A stretch of DNA of 28,515 nucleotides, from contig FR887804.1 in assembly GCA_000432735.1 (NCBI GenBank), positions 1-28,515 on the forward strand. Reading direction: 5' to 3'. Position numbers and translations under genes: made by a program. How positions within the stretch are numbered: position 1 is the first letter of the stretch; each line of letters begins with the position of its first letter. Below, one piece after another: positions 8,366 to 15,048 of the stretch. This DNA comes from Bacteroides sp. CAG:443 (GTDB taxonomy: Bacteria > Bacteroidota > Bacteroidia > Bacteroidales > Bacteroidaceae). The notes beneath the pieces are model-generated. The model was not told the DNA's origin. It did no database searches and saw only the letters and a list, made by a program, of their open reading frames with translations.

Positions 8366-8399
8366 TTTGTACAAACTTTTTTGTTTTTTGTACAAAAAA
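8366..8399. repeat. Pair of TTTGTACAAA palindromes 21 bp apart
   Basis: The perfect 10-bp palindrome TTTGTACAAA occurs at 8366-8375 and again at 8387-8396, where symmetry extends to TTTTTTGTACAAAAAA (8384-8399). The 21-base spacing is two helical turns, so both sites face the same side of the DNA. They lie between the omega-amidase stop and the MATE promoter. This is typical geometry for a dimeric regulator pair, but no regulator gene is adjacent. Confidence 0.5.
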
Positions 8400-8402
8400 T
8401 AA

Positions 8403-8422
8403 AAAAACATCGGGATGTTTTT
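8403..8422 (-). terminator. Weak candidate terminator after the omega-amidase gene
   Basis: AAAAACAT (8403-8410), a four-base loop and ATGTTTTT (8415-8422) form an A-T-rich stem. On the minus strand it is followed by a long T tract that runs into the palindrome pair. The stem is thermodynamically weak; the T tract is the better part of the evidence. Confidence 0.35.
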
Positions 8423-8475
8423 CGGGACAGATGCAGACGATTGAAAATCAATGCCTCCACGAGTTCTGAAAAAGC

Positions 8476-9261
8476 CTAAAGACTCAGATTGAAATCATCC
8501 CCATCGCCCAGCACCGGAAAGTGTTTTCGGAATGTGTCCAGCGGCTCGCGGGCAAGAACAGCCGATGCAGTTTCTTCCTTGTCGTCTTCACACGATGCCA
8601 TCAGCTTGCCATAAGGATTGATGATTACGCTGCCACCGTTGTAAGAACACTGCGGATCATGCCCTGTCCGGTTTACACCAACCACATAACACTGGTTCTC
8701 GAGTGCCCGTGCCCGCAGCAGTGCATCCCATACCTCCCGACGACCAACGGGCCAGTTGGCTACATAAATCGCCACATCATAATCGTTGCGGCAACGTGAC
8801 CACACAGGAAAACGCAAGTCATAACAAATCTGCAAAAGTATCCGAAAGCCGTCATACGAAACGATCACCCGCTTTCCACCGGGTATATACCGCTTATCCT
8901 CGCCACCGAAAGTAAACAGATGCCGCTTGTCGTAACGGTGTATCGTCCCATCGGGACAGACAAAATAAAAACGGTTATAAAACATTCCCGACTCACTGAC
9001 TGAAAGACTTCCCGCAAGAGCGCACCGATGCTCTTCCGCCATCCGGCGCATCCATTGCAACGTTTCTCCCTCTTCCTTTTCGGCAATCTCCACAGGATTC
9101 ATGCTGAAACCGGTAGAAAACATCTCGGGAAGTACGAACAAATCCGTATCCTCCTGCCCTTCCACCAGCTTTTCTATGCGCTTCCGGTTTGCAACCGCAT
9201 CCTCCCAGACGATATCCGTCTGCAAGACAGTCACCTTCAAAAATGTAGTCTGTTTATTCAT
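8476..9261 (-). CDS. Omega-amidase YafV-like, carbon-nitrogen hydrolase
   Basis: The chosen reading gives 261 residues. The nitrilase-superfamily triad is visible as Glu46 (LPEMFSTGFSMNP), Lys112 (YDKRHLFTFGGE) and Cys146 (LLQICYDLRFPVW). The context around each matches YafV/Nit2-type omega-amidases, which hydrolyse alpha-ketoglutaramate and alpha-ketosuccinamate to the keto-acids and ammonia, clearing side products of glutamine and asparagine transamination. An upstream ATG at 9288 would add nine residues, but the only good -7 box (9301-9294) would then leave almost no leader, so the MNKQTTFLKV start is preferred. The gene is divergent from lysS and upstream of MATE on the same strand with a 235-base gap. 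The family is secure; the substrate follows from family resemblance. Confidence 0.88.
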   Translation of the reverse strand: MNKQTTFLKVTVLQTDIVWEDAVANRKRIEKLVEGQEDTDLFVLPEMFSTGFSMNPVEIAEKEEGETLQWMRRMAEEHRCALAGSLSVSESGMFYNRFYFVCPDGTIHRYDKRHLFTFGGEDKRYIPGGKRVIVSYDGFRILLQICYDLRFPVWSRCRNDYDVAIYVANWPVGRREVWDALLRARALENQCYVVGVNRTGHDPQCSYNGGSVIINPYGKLMASCEDDKEETASAVLAREPLDTFRKHFPVLGDGDDFNLSL

Positions 9262-9293
9262 TTTTATGTCCGTTTTCCAAAATTCCACCAGCC

Positions 9294-9301
9294 CAAAGGT
9301 A
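9294..9301 (-). promoter_or_regulatory. Candidate -7 box for the omega-amidase gene
   Basis: On the minus strand TACCTTTG (9301-9294) matches TAnnTTTG. It predicts transcription starting near 9288, leaving about 25 bases before the ATG at 9261. No TTTG is seen at the ideal -33 position. Confidence 0.45.
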
Positions 9302-9338
9302 ATAAAAGTAAGTTGATTTAGATGTTGTTTACAAAATC

Positions 9339-9358
9339 TTTGCTATTTTTGTAGCAAA
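9339..9358 (+). promoter_or_regulatory. Candidate lysS -7 box inside a 7-bp inverted repeat
   Basis: TATTTTTG (9344-9351) fits the -7 consensus and lies 16 bases before the lysS ATG. It sits within the inverted repeat TTTGCTA (9339-9345) / TAGCAAA (9352-9358). The symmetry could be a repressor site or a small leader hairpin, or chance in AT-rich DNA. The short distance to the ATG predicts a very short leader. Confidence 0.4.
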
Positions 9359-9367
9359 ATTGAGTTA

Positions 9368-11110
9368 ATGTATCAACAAATGAACGTATTAGAATTAAGT
9401 GAACAGGAGATTATCAGACGTAACAGCCTGAATGAATTGAGAGCGATGGGCATTGATCCATACCCTGCTGCCGAGTATGTAACCAACGCGTTTTCGACTG
9501 ACATAAAAGCCGAATTCAAGGATGACGAAGCAGAACCGCGCAAAGTATCGGTTGCAGGACGCATCATGTCACGTCGTGTGATGGGTAAGGCTTCTTTCAT
9601 TGAATTACAGGACTCTAAAGGTCGTATTCAAGTATACATTACCCGTGATGATATATGCCCGGACGAAAATAAAGATTTATATAACGTAGTATTCAAACGT
9701 CTGCTCGACTTGGGCGACTTTATCGGTATCGAAGGTTTCGTATTCCGCACACAGATGGGAGAAATTTCCATCCATGCACAGAAACTGACCGTGCTGTCGA
9801 AATCTATCCGTCCGTTGCCTATCGTGAAATACAAGGACGGTGTAGCTTACGATAAGTTTGACGATCCTGAACTTCGCTATCGTCAGCGTTATGTAGACCT
9901 GGTTGTCAACGACGGTGTAAAAGAAATCTTCCTGAAACGTACTAAAGTGTACAATTCGATGCGTGAGTACTTCAACTCAAAAGGATATGTAGAAGTAGAA
10001 ACTCCTATCCTGCAATCTATTCCAGGTGGAGCAACTGCACGCCCGTTCATTACACACCATAACGCACTGGATATTCCATTGTATATGCGTATCGCCAGCG
10101 AACTTTACCTGAAACGTCTGATTGTAGGCGGATTCGAAGGTGTATACGAAATTGGAAAGAACTTCCGTAACGAAGGTATGGACCGTACACACAATCCGGA
10201 ATTTACCTGTATGGAAATCTATGTTGCCTACAAGGATTACAACTGGATGATGACCTTTACTGAAAACATGATTGAAAAGATCTGTATGGATGTAAACGGT
10301 ACAACAGAAATCAAGATTGGCGACAATACAATCAACTTCAAGGCTCCGTTCAAACGAGTTACCATGCTCGACTCTATCAAAGAATTTACGGGTTATGACC
10401 TGACCGGCATGAACGAAGACCAGATTCGTGAAGTATGCAAGAAGCTGAACATGGAAATCGACGACACCATGGGTAAAGGTAAGCTGATTGACGAAATCTT
10501 CGGCGAATTCTGCGAAGGCAACTACATCCAGCCGACTTTCATCATCGACTATCCGATTGAAATGTCACCGCTGACTAAGCGTCATCGTAACAACCCGAAC
10601 CTGACAGAACGTTTTGAGCTGATGGTAAACGGAAAGGAACTCTGCAACGCTTATTCTGAGCTGAACGATCCGATCGACCAGTTGGAACGCTTTCAGGAGC
10701 AGATGCGACTGAGTGAAAAGGGTGACGACGAAGCCATGATTATCGATAAAGACTTTATCCGCGCACTGGAATACGGTATGCCTCCTACATCAGGTATGGG
10801 TATCGGTATGGACCGTCTGGTGATGTTGATGACCGGACAGAGCACTATTCAGGAAGTATTGTTCTTCCCGCAGATGCGTCCCGAAAAGGTTATCCCGAAA
10901 GATGCTCCGGCAAAATTCATGGAGCTGGGTGTTCCTGAAGAATGGGTACCTGTCATCCAGAAAGCAGGATACAATCTGGTTTCGGATATGAAGGATGTAA
11001 ATCCGCAGAAACTGCATCAGGACATTTGCGGAGTGAATAAAAAATATAAATTAGAATTGAAGAATCCTAGCGTCGACGAAGTAGCTGGCTGGATACAGAA
11101 AATAGGCTAA
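9368..11110 (+). CDS. lysS: Lysyl-tRNA synthetase, class II, with C-terminal extension
   Basis: The 580-residue enzyme charges tRNA-Lys in the cytoplasm. An N-terminal OB-fold anticodon-binding domain (about 55-170, with VAGRIMSRRVMGKASFIELQ) precedes the class II catalytic core. Motif 2 is FRNEGMDRTHNPEFTCMEIY and motif 3 is GMGIGMDRLVMLMTG. After the core, about 70 extra residues (from roughly 507) run from VIPKDAPAKF to AGWIQKIG. Typical enterobacterial LysS, at about 505 residues, lacks this tail, which I recall as common in Bacteroidetes. The start may be Met1 or Met5 (MNVLELSEQE). The gene is first in lysS-gpsA-pgi, with gpsA beginning one base after its stop. Confidence 0.96.
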   Translation: MYQQMNVLELSEQEIIRRNSLNELRAMGIDPYPAAEYVTNAFSTDIKAEFKDDEAEPRKVSVAGRIMSRRVMGKASFIELQDSKGRIQVYITRDDICPDENKDLYNVVFKRLLDLGDFIGIEGFVFRTQMGEISIHAQKLTVLSKSIRPLPIVKYKDGVAYDKFDDPELRYRQRYVDLVVNDGVKEIFLKRTKVYNSMREYFNSKGYVEVETPILQSIPGGATARPFITHHNALDIPLYMRIASELYLKRLIVGGFEGVYEIGKNFRNEGMDRTHNPEFTCMEIYVAYKDYNWMMTFTENMIEKICMDVNGTTEIKIGDNTINFKAPFKRVTMLDSIKEFTGYDLTGMNEDQIREVCKKLNMEIDDTMGKGKLIDEIFGEFCEGNYIQPTFIIDYPIEMSPLTKRHRNNPNLTERFELMVNGKELCNAYSELNDPIDQLERFQEQMRLSEKGDDEAMIIDKDFIRALEYGMPPTSGMGIGMDRLVMLMTGQSTIQEVLFFPQMRPEKVIPKDAPAKFMELGVPEEWVPVIQKAGYNLVSDMKDVNPQKLHQDICGVNKKYKLELKNPSVDEVAGWIQKIG

Positions 11111-11111
11111 A

Positions 11112-12107
11112 ATGAAACTCCCCGGGAAAATAGCAATCATGGGTGGAGGAAGCTGGGCAACGGCAATAGCCAAAATCATATTGACCCAGGCAGACTCAAT
11201 AAACTGGTACATGCGCCGCGACGACCGGATTGAAGAATTCCGGCGTCTGGGCCATAATCCGGCTTACCTGACTAGTGTGCGCTTCGACATGAGGTGCATC
11301 AACTTCTCTTCAGATATAAATAAGGTAGTAAAGGAATCGGATACACTGATATTCGTCACTCCTTCTCCGTATCTGAAAATCCACCTTAAAAAGCTAAAAA
11401 CGAAACTCAAGGATAAGTTCATTGTAACGGCTATTAAGGGTATCGTCCCCGACGAGAACCTGATTGTATCCGACTACTTTCATCAAATGTACGACGTGCC
11501 CGAAGAGAACATTGCCGTACTGGCGGGTCCATGCCATGCAGAAGAAGTGGCACTGGAACGCCTGTCTTACCTCACGGTAGGATGCAAGGATATTGAAAAA
11601 GCAAAGATGTTTGCCCGACAACTCTCGGGACATTATATCAAGACATCGGTTAATACCGACGTGGCAGGCATAGAATATGCGTCTGTCTTGAAGAATGTGT
11701 ATGCTATCGCTGCCGGTATATGCAGCGGACTGAAATACGGAGATAACTTCCAGGCGGTACTGGTTTCGAATGCTCTTCAGGAAATGAACCGCTTTCTCGA
11801 TACGGTACATCCGGTGAACCGGTGCACGAACGACTCGGCTTATCTGGGCGACTTGCTGGTAACCTCGTATTCGAACTTCAGCCGTAACCGTGTATTCGGA
11901 ACGATGATAGGAAAAGGATATTCGGTGAAAAGTGCACAGATAGAAATGGAAATGATAGCCGAAGGCTATTACGGTACCAAATGTATCAAGGAGCTGAACA
12001 AGCACCTGCACGTAAACATGCCGATAGTGGACGCCGTTTACAATATTTTGTATGAACGGATTTCTCCGATGATTGAAATCAAATTACTGACTGATTCATT
12101 CAGATAA
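11112..12107 (+). CDS. gpsA: NAD(P)-dependent glycerol-3-phosphate dehydrogenase
   Basis: The 331-residue protein reduces dihydroxyacetone phosphate to sn-glycerol-3-phosphate, the entry point for phospholipid backbones. An N-terminal Rossmann segment (KIAIMGGGSWATAIAKI, glycine-rich loop at about 9-15) binds the nucleotide. The GpsA-type motifs TAIKGI, LAGPCHAEEVA, and a helix with the presumed catalytic lysine (EYASVLKNVYAIAAGI) follow. The C-terminal helical domain contains NDSAYLGDLLVTSYSNFSRNR. Length is normal for the family. The ATG lies one base after the lysS stop and 13 bases separate its stop from pgi, so the three are very likely one transcript. This links translation with central sugar-phosphate and lipid precursor metabolism. 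Confidence 0.94.
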   Translation: MKLPGKIAIMGGGSWATAIAKIILTQADSINWYMRRDDRIEEFRRLGHNPAYLTSVRFDMRCINFSSDINKVVKESDTLIFVTPSPYLKIHLKKLKTKLKDKFIVTAIKGIVPDENLIVSDYFHQMYDVPEENIAVLAGPCHAEEVALERLSYLTVGCKDIEKAKMFARQLSGHYIKTSVNTDVAGIEYASVLKNVYAIAAGICSGLKYGDNFQAVLVSNALQEMNRFLDTVHPVNRCTNDSAYLGDLLVTSYSNFSRNRVFGTMIGKGYSVKSAQIEMEMIAEGYYGTKCIKELNKHLHVNMPIVDAVYNILYERISPMIEIKLLTDSFR

Positions 12108-12120
12108 TAAAGGAATATTT

Positions 12121-13467
12121 ATGGAAAATATTAAACTTGACATCAACAAGTCTTTAGGTTTTATTTCCAAAGACAAACTAGCTGCTTACGAACCCAAAGT
12201 AAGAGCATGTATGGAAACATTGGAAAAAGGTACAGGACTGGGAAATGATTTTCTGGGCTGGTTGCATTTACCTTCTTCTATCACAAAAGAACATCTGGAC
12301 GACTTGAAAGCTACCGCACAGGTTCTGCGCGAAAACTGTGAAGTTGTAGTTGTTGCTGGTATCGGCGGAAGCTATCTGGGTGCCCGTGCCGTTATCGAAG
12401 CTATGTCCAACAGCTTCTTGTGGTTGCAAGAAAAGAAAGCTGGACAGCCTACTATCATCTTTGCCGGACACAACATTGGTGAAGATTACTTGTACGAGCT
12501 GACTTCTTTCCTGAAAGACAAGAAATTTGGTGTAATCAATATCTCTAAATCGGGTACAACTACCGAAACAGCTTTGGCTTTCCGCCTGTTGAAAAAACAA
12601 TGCGAAGACCAGCGCGGTAAGGAAATGGCACGTAAAGTCATCGTTGCTGTAACCGACGCTAAGAAGGGTGCAGCCCGTGTAACTGCCGACAAGGAAGGTT
12701 ACAAATCATTCATTATTCCTGACAATGTAGGCGGACGTTTCTCTGTTCTTACTCCGGTAGGTTTGCTTCCTATCGCAGTTGCAGGCATCGACATCGACCA
12801 GTTGGTTGAAGGTGCACGCAAGATGGAAGAGGTTTGTGCCAACGAAAATATGATGGAAAATCCGGCTGCTCTCTATGCTGCTACACGAAACGAACTGTAT
12901 CAGAGCGGCAAGAAGATTGAAATCCTGGTAAACTTCCAGCCGAAACTTCACTACTTCATGGAATGGTGGAAACAGCTTTACGGAGAATCTGAAGGTAAGG
13001 ACCACAAAGGTATCTATCCTAGCTCTGTAGACTTCTCGACCGACCTGCACTCTATGGGACAGTGGATCCAGGAAGGCGAACGTACCATCTACGAAACAGT
13101 TGTTTCTATCGAAACTCCGAACCACGAACTCTGCGTACCTTCTGACGAAGAAAATCTGGACGGCCTGAACTTCCTTGCCGGAAAACGTGTAGACGAAGTA
13201 AACAAGATGGCCGAACTGGGTACTCAGCTGGCTCACGTAGACGGCGGTGTTCCTAACATGCGCGTCAGCGTTCCGAAACTGAACGAATACTATCTGGGAC
13301 AGTTGATTTACTTCTTCGAAAAGGCTTGCGGTATCAGCGGTTACCTGCTCGGAGTAAATCCGTTCAACCAGCCGGGTGTAGAGGCTTACAAGAAGAATAT
13401 GTTTGCCCTGCTGAACAAACCGGGATACGAAGAAGAGTCTAAAGCTATCCAAGCTCGCTTGAAATAA
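12121..13467 (+). CDS. pgi: Glucose-6-phosphate isomerase
   Basis: The 448-residue protein interconverts glucose-6-phosphate and fructose-6-phosphate in glycolysis and gluconeogenesis. Its length is that of the short bacterial Pgi type. Two SIS sugar-phosphate sites are visible: GIGGSYLGARAVIEA at about 80-95 and ISKSGTTTETAL near 140, followed by VGGRFSVLTPVGLLP. The C-terminal signature GYLLGVNPFNQPGVEAYKKN is intact. Codon use looks like that of a highly expressed gene, with frequent GAA, AAA, GGT and CTG, as in neighbouring lysS. It is third in the lysS-gpsA-pgi unit. A long imperfect inverted repeat follows its stop and may end or attenuate transcription. Confidence 0.97.
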   Translation: MENIKLDINKSLGFISKDKLAAYEPKVRACMETLEKGTGLGNDFLGWLHLPSSITKEHLDDLKATAQVLRENCEVVVVAGIGGSYLGARAVIEAMSNSFLWLQEKKAGQPTIIFAGHNIGEDYLYELTSFLKDKKFGVINISKSGTTTETALAFRLLKKQCEDQRGKEMARKVIVAVTDAKKGAARVTADKEGYKSFIIPDNVGGRFSVLTPVGLLPIAVAGIDIDQLVEGARKMEEVCANENMMENPAALYAATRNELYQSGKKIEILVNFQPKLHYFMEWWKQLYGESEGKDHKGIYPSSVDFSTDLHSMGQWIQEGERTIYETVVSIETPNHELCVPSDEENLDGLNFLAGKRVDEVNKMAELGTQLAHVDGGVPNMRVSVPKLNEYYLGQLIYFFEKACGISGYLLGVNPFNQPGVEAYKKNMFALLNKPGYEEESKAIQARLK

Positions 13468-13476
13468 AGACTACTG

Positions 13477-13559
13477 AATGAAGAATGGATAATGACAAAT
13501 TGAGCAGACAGTTATTTAACAATGCAGTCTTGCTCGTTGGTCATTATTCATTCTTCGTT
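13477..13559. repeat. Long imperfect inverted repeat between pgi and the HAD gene
   Basis: Bases 13477-13506 (AATGAAGAATGGATAATGAC and onward) pair with 13531-13559 (TGCTCGTTGGTCATTATTCA and onward) over about 30 bp, with a few mismatches and a loop of about 24 bases. The repeated GAATGAATAATGA-like core resembles intergenic repeats seen in Bacteroides. It may act as a read-through terminator, an RNA-stabilising 3' structure, or a non-autonomous insertion remnant. Confidence 0.65.
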
Positions 13560-13590
13560 ATTTATATATGTTATCTTTAACTAAGAAAAA

Positions 13591-14319
13591 ATGTTCCAAC
13601 AAGCAATAAACAATTATCTTACCACACATCACTTTGACAAACTGAACCTGAAGGCTGTATTGTTCGACATGGACGGTGTCTTGTTCGACTCGATGAAAAA
13701 CCATGCCAAAGCTTGGCACGAAGCCATGAAGCAATACGGCATGCACTTGAGCCCCGAAGAAGCCTACTTGCACGAGGGACGTACAGGAGCTGCTACTATC
13801 AATATCGTCAGCAGCCGCCAGCGAAACCACGAAGCAACCGAAGAGGAAATAAAAGAAATTTATCAGACCAAGAGTAACATTTTCAATTCACTCCCCAAGG
13901 CGGAACGAATGCCGGGAGCACTGGAATTACTGAATAAAATAAAGGCAGCAGGGCTGATTCCCGTCATCGTAACCGGTTCGGGACAAACATCGTTGTTGGA
14001 ACGCTTAAACAAAAACTTCCCCGGTATATTCAAAGCTGAACTGATGGTTACCGCATTCGACGTGAAATACGGTAAACCTAATCCGGAACCCTATCTTATG
14101 GGACTTCAGAAAGCCGGTGTCCAAGCCAACGAGGCAATCGTAGTAGAAAACGCTCCCCTAGGAGTTCGTGCCGGAGTGGCAGCAGGTATCTTTACCGTAG
14201 CGGTCAATACCGGTCCCCTGCCCGATAAGGTATTGCTGGATGAAGGAGCCAATTATCTGTTCCATTCCATGCCGGATTTCAATAAGAATTGGGAAGAATT
14301 TTATCAAGCAATCAAATAA
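13591..14319 (+). CDS. HAD-superfamily hydrolase, beta-phosphoglucomutase/phosphatase type
   Basis: The 242-residue protein has the subfamily IA HAD signature. The nucleophile motif is LFDMDGVLFDS (Asp26 and Asp28), preceded by about 20 residues not usual for the core fold. A helical cap domain follows (HAKAWHEAMKQYGM). Motif II is VTGSGQ, the motif III lysine is in VKYGKPNPEPY, and motif IV is VVENAPLGVRAG. Such proteins act on small sugar phosphates, either as phosphatases or as beta-phosphoglucomutases. HEGRTGAATIN in the cap cannot settle which. The gene follows pgi after a 123-base gap containing the inverted repeat. TATCTTTA (13572-13579) is a near-consensus -7 box, so it may have its own promoter. 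A candidate short RNA unit and a strong terminator follow. Confidence 0.85.
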   Translation: MFQQAINNYLTTHHFDKLNLKAVLFDMDGVLFDSMKNHAKAWHEAMKQYGMHLSPEEAYLHEGRTGAATINIVSSRQRNHEATEEEIKEIYQTKSNIFNSLPKAERMPGALELLNKIKAAGLIPVIVTGSGQTSLLERLNKNFPGIFKAELMVTAFDVKYGKPNPEPYLMGLQKAGVQANEAIVVENAPLGVRAGVAAGIFTVAVNTGPLPDKVLLDEGANYLFHSMPDFNKNWEEFYQAIK

Positions 14320-14324
14320 AATCG

Positions 14325-14332
14325 TATATTTG
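14325..14332 (+). promoter_or_regulatory. Orphan -7 box just after the HAD gene
   Basis: TATATTTG is a perfect TAnnTTTG match six bases beyond the HAD stop. It points towards a terminator only about 60 bases further on, with no gene between. No consensus -33 box is seen. Confidence 0.4.
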
Positions 14333-14338
14333 CATTTG

Positions 14339-14420
14339 AGCATTTACAAATGCTTATACTAACCCTAACAAATTCAATTGGATATTCGGGAAGGCTGCTT
14401 CGCGACGAAGCAGCCTTTTC
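14339..14420 (+). ncRNA. Candidate small RNA of about 80 nt ending at an intrinsic terminator
   Basis: A -7 box at 14325-14332 predicts transcription from about 14339. The stretch begins with the inverted repeat AGCATTT/AAATGCT (around 14339-14354), has an unstructured pyrimidine- and A-rich middle (CTAACCCTAACAAATTCAA), and ends in a perfect 12-bp terminator hairpin with a T tract. Promoter, short structured body and terminator form the normal layout of a bacterial small RNA. The alternative is that the hairpin is only the HAD terminator and the box is chance. Confidence 0.35.
14391..14419 (+). terminator. Strong intrinsic terminator
   Basis: AAGGCTGCTTCG (14391-14402) and CGAAGCAGCCTT (14406-14417) form a perfect 12-bp stem with a three-base loop, and a TTTT run (14416-14419) follows the GC-rich part. 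It ends the HAD transcript and any short RNA starting at the box just upstream. Confidence 0.88.
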
Positions 14421-14879
14421 TGTATATTTACACTATCTTATTATACATCGAAACGGATATGCTCTTAATCTATAGCATAAACAACAGGAAATTATTCTAC
14501 AAACACGTACCTGATTCATTCAACAAGTTTCCCACTAACCTCCCGCCTATAACCGTTGGAGCAATCAATTATCGAAAAAACAATAAATGATATTCAAACT
14601 TCACCCCAAGAGCCAGCTAAAATAAATTTAAGCAGCCATTAATCAAGCATTGTCTTAACAGCCTCTCTATATAATTAATATAATGAAGCGCCTCCCCAAA
14701 AGTAGGTATTTTACTCCCAAACATGCCAATATGTTTTTTGTTAATTAACATAAAAAAGAATGCTATATAAATCTTTTATGACAATATTTTCCATGTCAGC
14801 AAATACATAAAATACGTTAAAAACACATTCTATTCAACACAAAACAGCAACCCACACGTTAATAAATGAAAAAATTCCC

Positions 14880-14912
14880 CATACTCAAAGTAAATAGACA
14901 GACTGGAGTATG
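14880..14912. promoter_or_regulatory. Candidate operator, CATACTC inverted repeat
   Basis: CATACTC (14880-14886) and GAGTATG (14906-14912) are perfect 7-bp inverted arms separated by 19 bases. They end 19 bases before the -7 box, i.e. across the -33 region of the presumed operon promoter. The position fits a repressor or an activator. No regulator gene in this window can be assigned to it. Confidence 0.35.
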
Positions 14913-14931
14913 TTATTCATAATTATTTTAA

Positions 14932-14939
14932 TACATTTG
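14932..14939 (+). promoter_or_regulatory. Candidate -7 box of the six-gene operon
   Basis: TACATTTG matches TAnnTTTG exactly and would give a start near 14946, leaving a leader of about 100 bases before the receptor ATG. There is no clear TTTG at -33, which may mean activator dependence. Confidence 0.5.
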
Positions 14940-14966
14940 TCAAAAGAGGGGAATAAAACAAACATA

Positions 14967-15027
14967 TTGCTTAAAAGAATCATAATTAAGCAACATTTTG
15001 ACAAATAACAATATCCCTACATGTAGG
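14967..15027 (+). promoter_or_regulatory. Structured leader: hairpin plus CCTACATGTAGG palindrome
   Basis: TTGCTTAA (14967-14974) and TTAAGCAA (14986-14993) form an 8-bp stem with an 11-base loop. CCTACATGTAGG (15016-15027) is a perfect 12-bp palindrome about 20 bases before the ATG. Both fall inside the predicted 5' leader. They could be an RNA-level control element or protein sites; no known riboswitch class was recognised. Confidence 0.35.
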
Positions 15028-15048
15028 TATTTAACTTAATTATAATTA

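Larger units (their letters stand above)
14420..15048. other. AT-rich regulatory region upstream of the receptor-peptidase operon
   Basis: There is no believable gene; a TTG-started frame of 70 codons at 14378-14590 runs through the terminator and is rejected. The stretch holds several symmetric elements: TGTTAATTAACA (14739-14750), the CATACTC/GAGTATG pair (14880-14912), the -7 box (14932-14939), a leader hairpin (14967-14993), CCTACATGTAGG (15016-15027), and TTAATTATAATTAA (15036-15049) reaching the first base of the receptor ATG. GTAGGTATTT occurs twice, at 14702-14711 and 15023-15032. Confidence 0.6.

Noticed and set aside
14378..14590. TTG-started frame of 70 codons after the HAD gene
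   Set aside because: It runs straight through the perfect terminator hairpin and has no start-site support.
14911..14930. Fur-box-like AT-rich symmetry (ATAATTAT) before the operon promoter
   Set aside because: Symmetry breaks outside the central eight bases and such motifs are common by chance in this AT-rich region.
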